Positions 1 through 10,980 of a stretch of DNA of 64,000 bases are shown here, one piece after another. The notes below the pieces were generated by a model that made no database searches, was not told the origin of the DNA, and saw only the letters and a list, made by a program, of their open reading frames with translations. The position numbers were made by a program, and so were the translations under genes. Source of the stretch: Galaxea fascicularis (taxonomy: Eukaryota > Cnidaria > Anthozoa > Scleractinia > Euphylliidae); assembly GCA_948470475.1 (NCBI GenBank), contig OX419337.1, forward strand, positions 26,031,045 through 26,095,044. The letters run 5' to 3'. The stretch's first letter is position 1, and every line of letters begins with the position of its first letter.

Positions 1-1747
1 TTAACAAGACGAGCATTCTCGACTTGAACCATATTGCTACAAACTTGTACATTTGTGATCAAGTAACCGTTAAACCGATCACTTCACTAGTAAGGGACAT
101 TAGTTATGCTTCATTTACACTTTATATTGTTTGTTGTCAATTATTTAATCGACTTTAAAACAAAATAAAACCGAGTTTTGTGCTCAATCTTTCTACGGCT
201 TATGTCTCGTTCTTGAGAAAGCAAAAAAAGAGACACCAGTCAAATCATTTCCTACCTGCTGCGTTTGCGAAGAACAGCAGCGTGAAGATGGCCAGGAAAC
301 CACTGGAAAGCAACTTCAGCAGGCTTGAACCCAGGGAGAAAATTTTGAAAACCTTGAATAGAAAACTCTCATTGCGCATGTGTCAACTATTGACATTCAA
401 ATTCTTGCAGTATTCAGCCGGACATTTGTCACGTGAACATAGTTTAATAACCTTAGCTCCCACAAGTCTCCAAATGCTCAATGCTGGAGCATTCCAACTG
501 AAGGAATAAGAAGAGCATAGGATCAACTCCTTTGGGGAGAATGCGGGAGTGTCTACGCTGGATTCATTTAACATTTCCATTAACTCGCCTCAGTTCAGTT
601 ACGTCACTTTTGGTGAGGTAACTGAAATGATTTGGTTTCAATTAAGTGCAAATATTTTTACGTACCCTTATTTTCACTTCGGAAGCAGTCTTATGCTTTG
701 GCTTGAAAAAAGAATTATTTTCTTCAGGAGCTGAATGAACACAATGATATTCCGTTCAAGAAAATGAAATGAGTCTCACAAGGGCATGAATACCGTCAAA
801 TCCAAGTATTCTAACTAACTCGCCCTTACAAAACGTCGTTCGAAGTACTCTCTTAGACCACAGTAGTTATATTCAGAATAATCTTCAAAGAAAGCTTCCC
901 TAGTGATTTCTGAATACCAAACTGAAAACATGATGCGAGGACACTGCAAGGCCGATATCCCACTTGCACCGTGTTATTGAAAACACTGTTTTCACCTGCT
1001 TTTTGAGTAAACAACAGGCCCATATCAATTTCAACAACCCATAAGCCTTAAAAGTGCACCGTGTTAGCTAACAAAGCACTCTCTCGAGATGAGGTAGCGG
1101 TTCGATCACAACTTCATCGTCAAAGGTAAGCTGAGCCACTAACGTTTTATATGTTTTTAAAGCGTTCAGTATCGTTAAGATAATTTTGCCTTAAACAGGT
1201 GTACCACCCAAAAAACCATGCCTTAAAACGTTTGACTTTGCTTTTTTCGTTCAGTTAACGTGCGACTGCCGGTTTGCATGGAAGTCTTAAAACATCTCAG
1301 GGACATTAAACAACACAAGGAAGAATAATTACCAGAATAAAACGGAACAGAAAAGATAGGTTTTCATACAGTATTAAACCTTTGTACCCAGATTAAATTG
1401 ACAAGAGAAAGTCTAGTTTACATTCGACATTCTGTCAAAGGGGAACGATTCTTTGCTGTGTGCAAGTTTCAACCTTAAAGATTGTTTCTCTACGTTCCCT
1501 AGTAGATATTGTCTTTTTCATGTAGCATGAAGTTGGAGATATCCATTCAACTTTTGAAGCTAGATCACTGTGGATCCTTTATCCGGCGAAAGTGCCGAGA
1601 AATCTATTTGAAGTTGCAACTAAATGTCGGTACTTGAAACCTACTAGGCAATTTCCCAGGAAAAGCAACTCTCAGCCGATAAATCTCATTTGAAACAAAC
1701 ATGTTTGAGCATAGTGAGGGATTTTCGTGCTAAAATCGGTTGTTGTA

Positions 1748-2692
1748 AAATAAAGTAAAAAAGTTTATACTTTTGCGGTCGGCGCATCACCATCAAAAGT
1801 AAACAGAACATTAAGGTATAACTTTGCAATTATTGCAAAATGTTATTAAAAACACAATTTTATATTGCGATTGTATAATTCGCATGCCAGATTGAACGTT
1901 TTCGCAACAGTGACCAAAAAAGGTAGCTGTAATTCAGAAATTGCACGATTATTTTCCTTAAAACTAGATCGTTCATAAACGCCTCAGTATTTTTTTCATG
2001 GAATTCTCTTCACGTAAGAGGCCTTCGATATAATTTAATGTCGTTCAGGAAAGAGTCTTCAAAATAAAGGAAAATGCTCACCAAAAATGATTTCAGTTCT
2101 TTTACACCGTTACGTTTGTGTTCGTGTGAATGCAATACCGCGCTAATGGAAAAAAACCACAAATAAAAAATTTATGACTAAATTCTTGGCTAAATAGACA
2201 CAGGAAGTTTAAAAGTTATTGGCACCCCAGTAAACTGTTTTAAGGTTTTCAAATAAAGTAAAAAAAGTTTATACCTTTGCGGTCGGTGCATTAAGGTATA
2301 ACTTTGCAATTATTGCAAAATGTTATTAAAAACACAATTTTATATAGCGATTGTATAATTCGCATGCCAGATTGAACGTTTTTACAACAGTGACCAAAAA
2401 AGGCAGCTGTAATTCAGAAATTGCACGATTATTTTCCTTAAAACTAAATCGTTCGTAAACGCTTATTTTTTTCATGGAATTCTCTTCACGTAAGAGGCCT
2501 TCGATATAAAATAATTTAATGTCGTTCAGGAAATAAAAATAAAGGAAAATGCTCACCAAAAACGATTTCAGTTCTTTTACACCTTTATGTTTGTTTTCGT
2601 ATGAATACAATACCGCGCTATTGGAAAAAACCACAAATAAAAAATTTATGACTAAATCAAAGTTATTGGCACCCCAGTAAACTGTTTTCCGG
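1748..2692. repeat. Direct tandem duplication, about 0.5 kb period, in unit 1 5' spacer
   Basis: The stretch from about 1748 to 2250 is repeated from about 2251 to 2692. Both begin with an AAATAAAGTAAAAAA-type run and the phrase TTTGCGGTCGG. Both contain the GCATGCCAGATTGAACG phrase, and both end near GGCACCCCAGTAAACTG. The second copy has small deletions. The same duplication exists in unit 4 (about 45773-46710), so it predates the split of units 1 and 4. Confidence 0.85.
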
Positions 2693-3489
2693 TTGTTATT
2701 ATGAAGTGAGCAAATTCTACATTTATCCTGCAAATTCATCATTGACGACTGTTCCTGAATGCATTCGAAACTCGACTGATTTCCATTTAGAAAAACGTCT
2801 TTCATACAAGTTAGAATAGCATATTTTCAGCTAGGCGGATGAACGGATTAGAATTTTCTTTTAAAAGTTTTCAGGCGTGTCGGAAACCGAGAATCATTTA
2901 TATCTATTTTAAAAATATAGTTGACCACTTCCAAATGTCGCAGATTATCTAAAATAATTAAAACAGGACATGGTCAATAGTTTTTAATTTGTGCACGGTG
3001 CAATCTTCAAAAATGTCCAAATAGATCGAAAAAATAGAGTTTCTTTGTCAATTTTTTACACCATTTTTCTATATTTTCTTATTCCCTTTGGCAAAAGACG
3101 ATCAAATATTTCGAAAATTTCCCCAGGACCGCCCGGTTGGCTAATATTGACTTCACGGCTCTAATACAGCCGAGACGCCTGCGATAATAAGTATCAATAT
3201 GAACCAAAACAGTGGTAGCGTTTTTCGCGCCCTCTGATTGACTACTCAAACTCAGGATAGCAAATGCGATTCACCTACGAGCAACTTCGCGGCTCGGTAG
3301 CCACCTCTGTTTCGGTGAACATTTGTTAAATAATCACCCTTATTGAGGGATTATGAGCCGATGCTTGCTCAGATCACATCAAAGCTTCGGTACGAATTGC
3401 TTTTTGCAAAGTGTAGAGCGTAAAATGCGATGAGAGTTTATCAGAGATGTTTCACAATACTTTTTAAAAGACGCAAACAATACCGTCAA

Positions 3490-3620
3490 CCAATCAGGAC
3501 ACGCAGTAATTCATTGCAGTCAGGAGCCCATAAATTTATGGGCTCCTGTTGCAGTGCATATCACGACAGGTTTTTCTTCGGCCGAGAAAGTTTTGCGTGC
3601 TTTTCTAACCAATCAATGAG
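3490..3620 (+). promoter_or_regulatory. Paired CCAAT motifs upstream of gene 1
   Basis: CCAATCAGG lies at 3490-3498 and CCAATCAATGAG at 3609-3620, about 320 and 190 bases before the ATG. Both are kept at equivalent places in unit 4, and related motifs occur in units 2, 3 and 5. CCAAT boxes are common in animal promoters. That these drive transcription is an inference, and no clear TATA box was assigned. Confidence 0.35.
3521..3548. repeat. Perfect 28-bp palindrome insertion with 7-bp target duplication
   Basis: CAGGAGCCCATAAA is followed at once by its exact reverse complement, giving 14+14 bases with no spacer. It is flanked by TTGCAGT at 3514-3520 and 3549-3555. Unit 4 has a single TTGCAGT at the same place and no palindrome, so this is an insertion in unit 1. 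The CAG...CTG ends resemble fused hAT-type transposon termini, but the target duplication is one base short of the usual 8. Confidence 0.85.
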
Positions 3621-3807
3621 CGACGTGAAGCAAAATCAAACCAAACGTGAATTACTTTCAACACTCCACTGAAAACCATGCACCCTTTTAGTAACCATCA
3701 CTAAAACTATCATTAAGTCTGATGTAATATTATTGTTCTTAAAAATAATTTTAAATCATTTCTGTGATACTGCCTACAGGTTTTCCTATACTGACAACAA
3801 ATATACA

Positions 3808-6800
3808 ATGGCCCCGTCTACACTGGTTATGATAGCGCTCTTGTTCTCTGGCCTGGTTTACAACGCCGCATTTGCAGATGAACAGTGCAATGGGCCCCGC
3901 CAGGCCTTGATACACAGAAAGATGCTACGAGGACACACTTATGGCAAGCGATTTGCTCGATCCGGTCATGCCGAATGTTTGCATACATGCAGATTAGAAA
4001 ACGTCTGCCAAAGTTTCAACTTCGTGATTTCAACGAGTGAGTGTGAGTTCAACAACCGCACAAAGGAAGCAAGCCCCGAGAATTTTGTTAACGACTCAGA
4101 CCGATACTATGTTAAACTAGATGTACACAGAGGTACGAGTCACAAATATCACTATTTATAGCATGTCGTATACAATACAGCCAATCAAAATGTCTTTGTT
4201 GCACTGAGCTTATATCAATGGTATGGACCTGTGTATGTCCTATGCCATATGAGTATAAGATCGTTATGCAAAGGTTACTACTGGCACACCATGAAATATT
4301 CCGTTTACATTGTACAGCGTAATACCCAGTACCACAGGAAAGTACTGCTTATATTAGAAGCTTTTAATTGAATACTCGTACTTTAAGCATTTTATCCACA
4401 CATTCAAACGTTAGGACCACCTTCTACAGCATAATAAACAGCAAAAGAATCATACGTACTTAGAATTTTATACATGTGACTCGGCTTTGGGATATCTTTT
4501 TGTATATAAGTTGATTAATCTGACCATTTTCCAGTACCTCTTGGCTCCATCCCTGAGCTGCCGGCCAAGTCTTGCCAAGAAATCAAGGCCAATGAGGAGG
4601 GTCAGGTCGACAGTGGCAAATACTGGTTCTATTCCATCATACCAGGGACGAGTGTCTTCGCTTACTGCAACATGACAACAGACGGTATGTTAAAATGCCG
4701 CAAAGCGAAAGGGGGAAATCACGCGTGGGGCGTGGCCGCGTGAAACGTGGTGTGAGATCGTGGTGGAGGTCCAATAAACCTCGAAGATTGTACTTCTAAT
4801 AAATTCAAAACAAATCCATTTTATGCTGAATTCAGTATTGTATTCATCTCAATACAAGGCCGATTTGGTGTGGTTTATTTGTATACCTCTTGTTTTCAGA
4901 CATTGACGAGTGCAGCGCGTCTCCTTCCGCCTGTTCCAATGGCGACTGTGAGAACAATGACGGCTCGTATGTTTGCACATGTCATCCTGGTTATACCGGA
5001 AATGGAAAGAGCTGCAGTGGTAAGGACAAGACCGTTTCTCTTGCTTAAGCTGACTTCTCTGAGAGGTGGGGAGGGGTGGGGATAGGGAATGCTCATTCAC
5101 CTGACCGTGGGAGATCTAGGAATAAGATAAGGGGAGTGCGCTGGATCACCGCATGTTCACGATTGCAATGATTGTTGTGTGGAAGAAAGGTTTGAGAGAT
5201 GCCTTCAGATATTACTTCATACAACTTATTTCAGTGCGTAGACATTCCACCATCTGATGGTACAATCTGAAGTACAGAATAATTAAGAAATCTACCCCTA
5301 ATTACCTACACAATAGATGTCAACGTCTGAAAGACAAAAGAAAAACACCAGACCGGCCGCCAGTAAAAGTCTATTAATACTCAAGTTATCGACCAAGAAC
5401 GGGACAAATGTCTTTATCTTACATAGGTGTATATACCTGAAGCTCCTCACGTTTAAAGGTTTTACTTAGACCTGGTTAAAAATGTTTATAGACGAAAGGT
5501 AATCTTTTCTAGTGGCAACTAGGTTGTAAAATAATTACAAGTAGCCTAATTGAAAAAACTGAAAAGGTCTCTTAAATCGAATCTCATAAGTAAACTAACC
5601 ATATTACTTTTGTTTTCCAGATATTGATGAGTGTCGCAGCGGCTTGCATGATTGTCGGCACGCCAATGCATCCTGCAACAACACCGCGGGCTCTTACAGT
5701 TGTGCTTTTTGTATTTACGGAGACGAAAAAACAAGATGCCAAGACGCTCGTGAGTCATTGAATACGTACGGATCAACCTCTTTCCTAGGCTATGTCGCCA
5801 GAGACATGAAGACTGGAAAGAAACTGGGAACGAGGTTGATGTACCATTTCATATGTTATTGGCTGTTATTCAAGTTGTGAAGAAAGGCAGCGTTAGCTAC
5901 CGGGCAGGCAACTAGAAAGAGAACCCACATAATAGTATGTTTAATGAGCAAGACCATGGTTCTGGGTATGTGTTTTACGATACATTTCCTTGCCGTCAAC
6001 AACGTGGAATGACCAGATTTTAAGTTTTCTCGAGAACGTGACCAGACGATGGCAATTTTTCTTATGTCTTCGTCATCTGGTACTTGAATTTTGTCTTTTT
6101 TCTTTTCGTATAGGTGGCCTCCAAATATCTAGCATCCTAAACGTTTCTCCCAACTCAAGTATCCATGGGTACCACTTGGCCTCCTTTTTAGAACCAGTTC
6201 TGCAGGACTCAGCACGAAGTAGGTTTGTGAGATGTTGGCGCGCTGCTTCAGACGGTTGGACGTATTCTGCATTCCACAGTGGGTGTGATGGCAAAGGACC
6301 TACTGTTACTATCATCAAAGTCAATAGTTACTTGTTTGGAGCATACACTAGCCTTTCTTGGCATAGCAGTAAGTATCACAGGGTACTCTGAGTGGAAGTA
6401 GGAGAATTAGCACCCCACCCCTTTCCGACGGGATAATATGCTATCACAGGAGAACTACTTCCACGCCATCAGATGAAATATTAATCTATCCCAGGACACC
6501 CAGCACGAAGTGAAAGTCCCTAGATTGGATGCTAGTCCAACACAGGATCTCCTGCCAGCCTTAAGTGAATTGGATTATCAGTACTTACCACGGTTTAATA
6601 CTATTCCATCACAACATACCAATAATTATCTAAGTCCAACCTGATCTGTTAAACCTTAAGTATCGCTTTGACCATAGAAGGCAATCATATGTACCGAATC
6701 CTGAGGCACAGCACCACAAGGCTTTGCGGCCCAGGTCTCTGTCATTTTGGAAAAACTCTGTTCAGAACAAAACCTTGGATAGCAATACTACAACTATAAA

Positions 6801-7353
6801 CCAATGAGAATTGTGGGATCTGTATCAGGGCACTAGATTGGCAAAGACTATTAAACAAAAGTAACCCAACACATCCCCTAATCCCACAAACTATTGCCTT
6901 TGGTAAGAAGTTGCGTGACACGGCAGTCATAGACATACACAGAGAAATGCTAGGAATTTTCTTCATGAGCATCTGATGTATTCTTTAAGAATTATTTAGT
7001 TATGTATTTGTTATTTCCTTATCCCAGGTCCTTGCGGTTGGGTCGGCGACAATAAAGCATTTATCTACTCACTGTATAATATTCGTGGTAATAATCCTCA
7101 AAAGCTGAATGTTAAACCACATAATTCGCGCGCTATCTACAGATGTTCTTCTCACGGACTAATCTTTGGTGGTGGAGCGGACATCTACATAAGCAATAAT
7201 GCTGGAAGCAACAGTGGGTCACTCACGTGGTGCGGCTATTCCTACCCACTCCCACCAGGCTATTCACATTCTTCTTCATCCTGTACATTTTACGCTGGAA
7301 GCTACACCTTTACTCCTACTGATATTGAAGTGTTTTATGAAACAACCAGTTAA
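3808..7353 (+). CDS. Secreted Apple - fibrinogen-like - EGF - EGF - TLDc protein, copy 1 (434 aa)
   Basis: Six exons: 3808-4132, 4535-4684, 4900-5019, 5621-5749, 6114-6368, 7028-7353. All introns are GT-AG and phase 1, and the joined frame is open for 434 codons. Residues 1-23 form a signal peptide ending AAFA. Residues 24-108 are a Cys-rich Apple/PAN-like domain with an NRT sequon. Residues 109-158 match the start of a fibrinogen-like domain (SCQEI...SGKYWF...YCNMTTD). Residues 159-198 and 199-241 are EGF domains opening DIDEC, the calcium-binding type. Residues 242-434 form TLDc ([39 protein letters not shown]). The function is unknown; it is probably an extracellular or matrix protein. Relative to the other copies it has GWTYSAF and KVNSYLF changes in exon 5 and a divergent exon 6. 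The ATG chosen is the one directly before the signal peptide and is shared by all copies. Confidence 0.87.
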
Positions 7354-7974
7354 CTGACGGTATACGCAATTCAGGCAACGTTCGTAAAGACGCGGGTCCA
7401 AATTGGCAACATTTTCAAGAATGCTAAGGCATGACTCATTCTTGACGTCAGTTACTCGGACAGATTCGTGTATCGGGCAACCATACAATTTTCTATGTTA
7501 CGGTGACGAACCACTTATAACAGGCCAGGTGACGCTAAGTTTTAAGCACTGATGTAAGCGGAAAATGAGTCGCGCACCTTACGCCCAGTATCTGTGCCAA
7601 GTTAAGGATAGTACCTCTGCAGATTTATGTGACTTCTTCAATTTCTTTAGTCATGCCTTAACATGCTTGCATTTGGCCGCTTTGGAACTTTGTACCTTCT
7701 CTACATTACAAACGTTCGGGCACAACACTGATAATCTTTTCGAATTTTGCTGAAATTTTGTTACCATGCGAAAACTAAGGGCCACCGAAGCAGTTTTGGA
7801 GACAAGGAGCGAAATTAAAAATACATCTTTGTCATTTGATATACCTTCTGTCTATCAAAAAATAGGTATCATCGTGTGTGCAAATACACCTCTACTTCAG
7901 TGCGCAAGCTTGACTGATTGATAACGTGGCGTGACACATTGTCACGACTTCTGTGCGCAGGAAGGATACGCAAT
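7354..7974. other. Gene 1 3' flank, conserved with unit 4
   Basis: This is about 620 bases without a recognised gene. It aligns with 51377-51947 of unit 4 and more weakly with 41727-42370 of unit 3. A 62-codon ORF at 7565-7753 is also open in unit 4 but not in unit 3, and its differences are spread over all residues. I treat it as 3' flank or UTR. No AATAAA poly(A) signal was found close to the stop codon. Confidence 0.5.
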
Positions 7975-8916
7975 AGAGACCTTAAGCAGTAGACGTTCGT
8001 GAGCTACGAACGGCATCTTTTTCCGCGGAGAAACTGGGTCGAAGAGGGGTTCGTGGCGCCAAAATTAAAGTTAAGCTTCCGCGGGAACATGACCGTCGTT
8101 TGTCGTTTCTGTTCCTGACAGTAAACATGACCGGATTTCAAGAGGTCAGAGACGTGCTTTTCTTTTAGGTAGCCAGCTACTTCTGACCCGGATCTTCTTG
8201 TTTTATTCTTCAAAGGCAATGATGTTGCATCATCTTGTTCGCCATTTACAAGCTTCCTCTTCTTTGTTTCTCCAAGGTTCTCCATTGCAGTTTTTCTTAT
8301 TTCCTGGGCTTTAGACTTATCCTGTTCAGTTTTTCTTTTAGCTTCGTTTCCCTCTTCTTCGCTTAAGTTTTCTTCTTCAATAAGCTCTTCCAGAAGCACC
8401 TCGAGTTCGGTCTGCTCCACTTCGATACCACTCGCTCTTTCTTCGATGCTTAACTTTTTCCTATACTTGGACGAGATTATTCCATAGCGATCCCGTACGG
8501 CACGTTTAAACACTGTAAATGTTGGTGTATCATAGCTACACAAAGTATCTGCGATTTGCTGCCATACTTGAGCTCGCTGAACTGTTTTTTTCTTCGATAT
8601 CACTTGCTCGAATTTCACAAGCCAAACATAGACCATGTTTTTCAGTCCACTCCATTTCCAAACCTGTATAATACATTGAAAATACATATTTTGAGCCTTA
8701 TAAGAAAGTAGCGTCGAAAAATAAACAAAAAATTTTCTTAATATCTTACCTAGACGTCTTAAAAGGTGGACGTTCTGGAGAGAACCGAAAACATGCCGTT
8801 CTGGGGTCCGCGCTGCCTGAGACGAACGTGATGCCATGTGCAGTATGAAATAAAATTCCCAAAGTAACTTCCGGCCGCCGTTCGTTGCTCACGAACGTCT
8901 GCTGCTTAAGGTCTCT
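7975..8916 (-). mobile_element. TIR DNA transposon with 3-bp AAT target duplication (Harbinger-like, deleted)
   Basis: About 40-bp TIRs with two mismatches start AGAGACCTTAAGCAG at 7975 and end with the complement at 8916. Each is flanked by AAT (7972-7974 and 8917-8919). Unit 4 has the joined flank GCAATAACAAT at the same place, which confirms the insertion. The only long ORF inside is a Myb/SANT-like protein, and no transposase is present. PIF/Harbinger elements make 3-bp duplications and encode a Myb-like partner next to the transposase, so this looks like a deletion derivative that kept only the partner gene. Family assignment is an inference. Confidence 0.8.
8004..8837 (-). CDS. Myb/SANT-like DNA-binding protein of a TIR transposon (277 aa)
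   Basis: The open frame on the minus strand fills most of the element at 7975-8916. From about residue 60 it reads like a Myb/SANT trihelix module: KFEQVI..., then VWQQIADTL and RAVRDRYGIISSKYRKKL. A Glu-rich helical stretch (about 130-165) and a basic tail with KKRKL and KTRRS follow. A likely nuclear DNA-binding role as transposon accessory protein follows from the family. The N-terminal 55 residues may be spurious. A candidate intron on the minus strand (8749 to 8664, GTAAG...ACAG) meets an in-frame stop upstream, so I left the ORF unspliced. The true start may be the internal Met of MVYVWLVKF. Confidence 0.6.
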   Translation of the reverse strand: MASRSSQAARTPERHVFGSLQNVHLLRRLGKILRKFFVYFSTLLSYKAQNMYFQCIIQVWKWSGLKNMVYVWLVKFEQVISKKKTVQRAQVWQQIADTLCSYDTPTFTVFKRAVRDRYGIISSKYRKKLSIEERASGIEVEQTELEVLLEELIEEENLSEEEGNEAKRKTEQDKSKAQEIRKTAMENLGETKKRKLVNGEQDDATSLPLKNKTRRSGSEVAGYLKEKHVSDLLKSGHVYCQEQKRQTTVMFPRKLNFNFGATNPSSTQFLRGKRCRS

Positions 8917-9049
8917 AATAACAATTAGCACGAACGCCCTCAAGCACACAAAAAAAAAACCCTTTTGTTAACATATTCCCACACGAGTCTTGAAACAAGG
9001 TACTGGCAACTTGGGGAGTTTATATTCGTATTTGAAAGGATGGAAGGAA

Positions 9050-9600
9050 AGGAGTGATGCTTAGAACCGGAATCAGAAAGCAATCTAAGAATAATTTTCT
9101 TTCACTCCATTCTATCTTTAAATTCCATGTTGCCTGTTTTGTTTTCTCATATATTAACAATATTCTACCTACTCTTGTGTCCTCAATCCTTCATTTTAAT
9201 TATGAATATCACGATTATTTGACTCGTTCACGTGTTAATCTTCATAAAAATAGTCACAAGTATCAAATTATTTGCTATCACTCGGCAGGCTCCTGTTATT
9301 TGGAATGATATTCCATTAACAGTGCGCAACAGCCTCACATTAAGTAACTGTAAAAAAAAGTTGAGACTGCATTTTCTAAATACTTGAGTTAGTCTATTCA
9401 AACATTGGATATGTGGAATTCATATCCCTTATTTCTAAAGCTTGACCAAGTCTCTTGGCACTAAATTGTATACTTTGTGGACTATGTTAGGTATACTTGT
9501 TTGTATGCTTTACAGGATTATATACTGATATAATGGTTTTTTTTCTTTTGTATACTTTATGGGTCAAACAATTATACTAGGAGTATTTGTTTGTGTGATT
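9050..9600 (+). mobile_element. 5'-truncated non-LTR retrotransposon remnant (RT tail and 3' UTR)
   Basis: The frame from 9054 encodes the typical C-terminal tail of a LINE reverse transcriptase ORF: FSYINNILP..., DYLTRSRVNL, then after a frameshift QAPVIWNDIPLTVRNSL. Unit 1 carries a 4-base insertion at about 9266 that shifts the frame. Unit 4 (52260-52940) is in frame there but shifted a little later. The 3' part is AT-rich with two copies of a TATACTT...TGG phrase. The tail resembles L2/CR1-like elements. Presence in both units dates it before their split. Confidence 0.7.
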
Positions 9601-9614
9601 TATTGGATTATATT

Positions 9615-9795
9615 TGTAGCGTTATGTCACGCAATTATCACGTGACACGAGATAACGTATCATATGCTCTAAATTCCATGTGCTTCTCATTCAACGACAC
9701 TTGTAAGTTTCCGGAGCCATGATGAGTTCACTTTATTAAAGTCTGATTTGTTTATAACTACTTTGGTGCTAGTTATTCCAAGCGGAAACCTGACA
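9615..9795. mobile_element. Solo LTR (181 bp) with 5-bp ATATT target duplication
   Basis: The segment begins TGTAGCGTTATGTCACG and ends ACCTGACA, the TG...CA ends of an LTR. It is flanked by ATATT at 9610-9614 and 9796-9800. Unit 4 has the uninterrupted GTATTATCGCGTGTG at the matching point (about 52915). It lacks the internal region, so it is best read as a solo LTR left by recombination. It is different from the BEL/Pao LTR at 26412. Confidence 0.8.
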
Positions 9796-9800
9796 ATATT

Positions 9801-10980
9801 ATCGTGTGTGTTTGTAAATTAAGTAGTCATAATTAATTGTTTAAGTAGTATTGTAATAATTTTAGTTAAAGCCTTCTTTTACTCATGTCAATTCTTCAAA
9901 TTCTGTCTGCTGACCATATGCCATTTCAGCCTCCGGCTTTGGCTGTTCTCATGTACTAGAGTCTGATATGTAATAATAAAGTGGAATGGAAGGTGGAATG
10001 GAATTGCAAGCTTTAAGGGGCTCCTTTCAAGTCCTAGTTTTAGTTATTTTCTCCACGAGCTCAGAAAACACAAAACATTTTATAGGCGGAGGGGTAGGTT
10101 CAGTTTTTGGACCAAACGATATGATGGGCGCCCTGGATTTTAAGGTTTTAGAGATTCTGGACCATTCTGGGCGCCCAACTACTATTATTAGAGTACAGCC
10201 TTGTGGGCTATAAACAAGTAGGGTAAAATGTTTATATTTTGGGGGTAGAAGTCGGCGATGAATCACTCGTATTGAACAAAAGAACTGCACGAAGTCTTTT
10301 ATGAGCCTGACTATAGCAAAACAAAGACATACGTAGTAGTTATTTGCCGACAAAGTGATGAATAATGGTTTTAGAATAATTCACACCAGCAGAAAGCCAG
10401 ACCCAATTGGCCAGCAACTCTTTTAGGAACTGCCTCACTAAAGCACCCGGTATTCTAATCGCTGCTGTTGGGTATGAGGCTAAATAATTAAGCAGAAGAA
10501 ATATGCAGTGGAATTAAAAGGTCTTCGGTGTAACCTAAATAAACTCCACCTCTGCAGTATATCCTTTAAACCAGGAGTGATTAACAAGTAACTTTTGCTT
10601 AAATCGTAAATAAATTGTTATACAGGTGAAGGGAATATATCAATGTTTTTAGTAATAGTTTCCAAAGGGTTCGTACTAGCAATGATCATGTAACTTCTCC
10701 TTACGACAAATGTGTAACATTATCCATAAAGGTATGGAGAATAAACAAAATGATCATCGAAGGCCGTTGCTTAGTTATACGTACAGCTCATGTTAGTGAT
10801 TTGTGTACGTTCTAAGAAAATAGTTACGATGTTAATGTGAAGCGTACAGGTAATGAGATTAAGGAAAATGAAGATTAGGTCTAGCTTCTAGTTACAAGAG
10901 ATCATGAGCTCTTATTAATGACCCACACATCAATTCTCTTCACGATACATTGCTGTAAAATAGGTGATGCGAATATAATG
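9801..10980. other. Unit 1 3' spacer, no gene recognised
   Basis: This stretch is conserved with 52915-54050 in unit 4, and parts recur near 42720-44030 in unit 3 and 21060-21500 after unit 2. It ends at the recurring GGTTAACAAGACGAGCATTC boundary. Short ORFs are not conserved as protein. I see no RNA gene or further element. Confidence 0.55.

Larger units (their letters stand above)
1..3807. other. Unit 1 5' spacer, AT-rich, no gene recognised
   Basis: The first 180 bases match 10981-11160 and 54051-54230, so the window opens at a unit boundary. The rest parallels 44031-47812 (unit 4) almost base for base with small indels. It holds a tandem duplication (1748-2692), paired CCAAT motifs and a palindrome insertion, described separately. 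Short ORFs on both strands are not kept open or conserved in the more distant units, so I read the stretch as non-coding 5' flank. Confidence 0.7.

Noticed and set aside
2326..2805. 159-codon minus-strand ORF in the unit 1 5' spacer, also partly open in unit 4
   Set aside because: In unit 4 it is split into two frames, and in unit 3 and the relict unit the frames do not correspond. Composition follows the AT-rich spacer. The partial conservation is explained by recent duplication.
6431..6560. Possible minisatellite in intron 5 of gene 1
   Set aside because: Only one to two degenerate traces of the unit are present. It is the unexpanded ancestral state and not an array.
7565..7753. 62-codon ORF after gene 1, also open at 51549-51737 in unit 4
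   Set aside because: No start context or domain, substitutions spread without bias to silent sites, and not open in unit 3. More likely 3' flank.
8664..8749. Possible 86-bp intron in the minus-strand Myb-like ORF
   Set aside because: The sites look acceptable, but the frame that would join to exon 2 ends in a stop immediately before the donor. The unspliced frame is open throughout.
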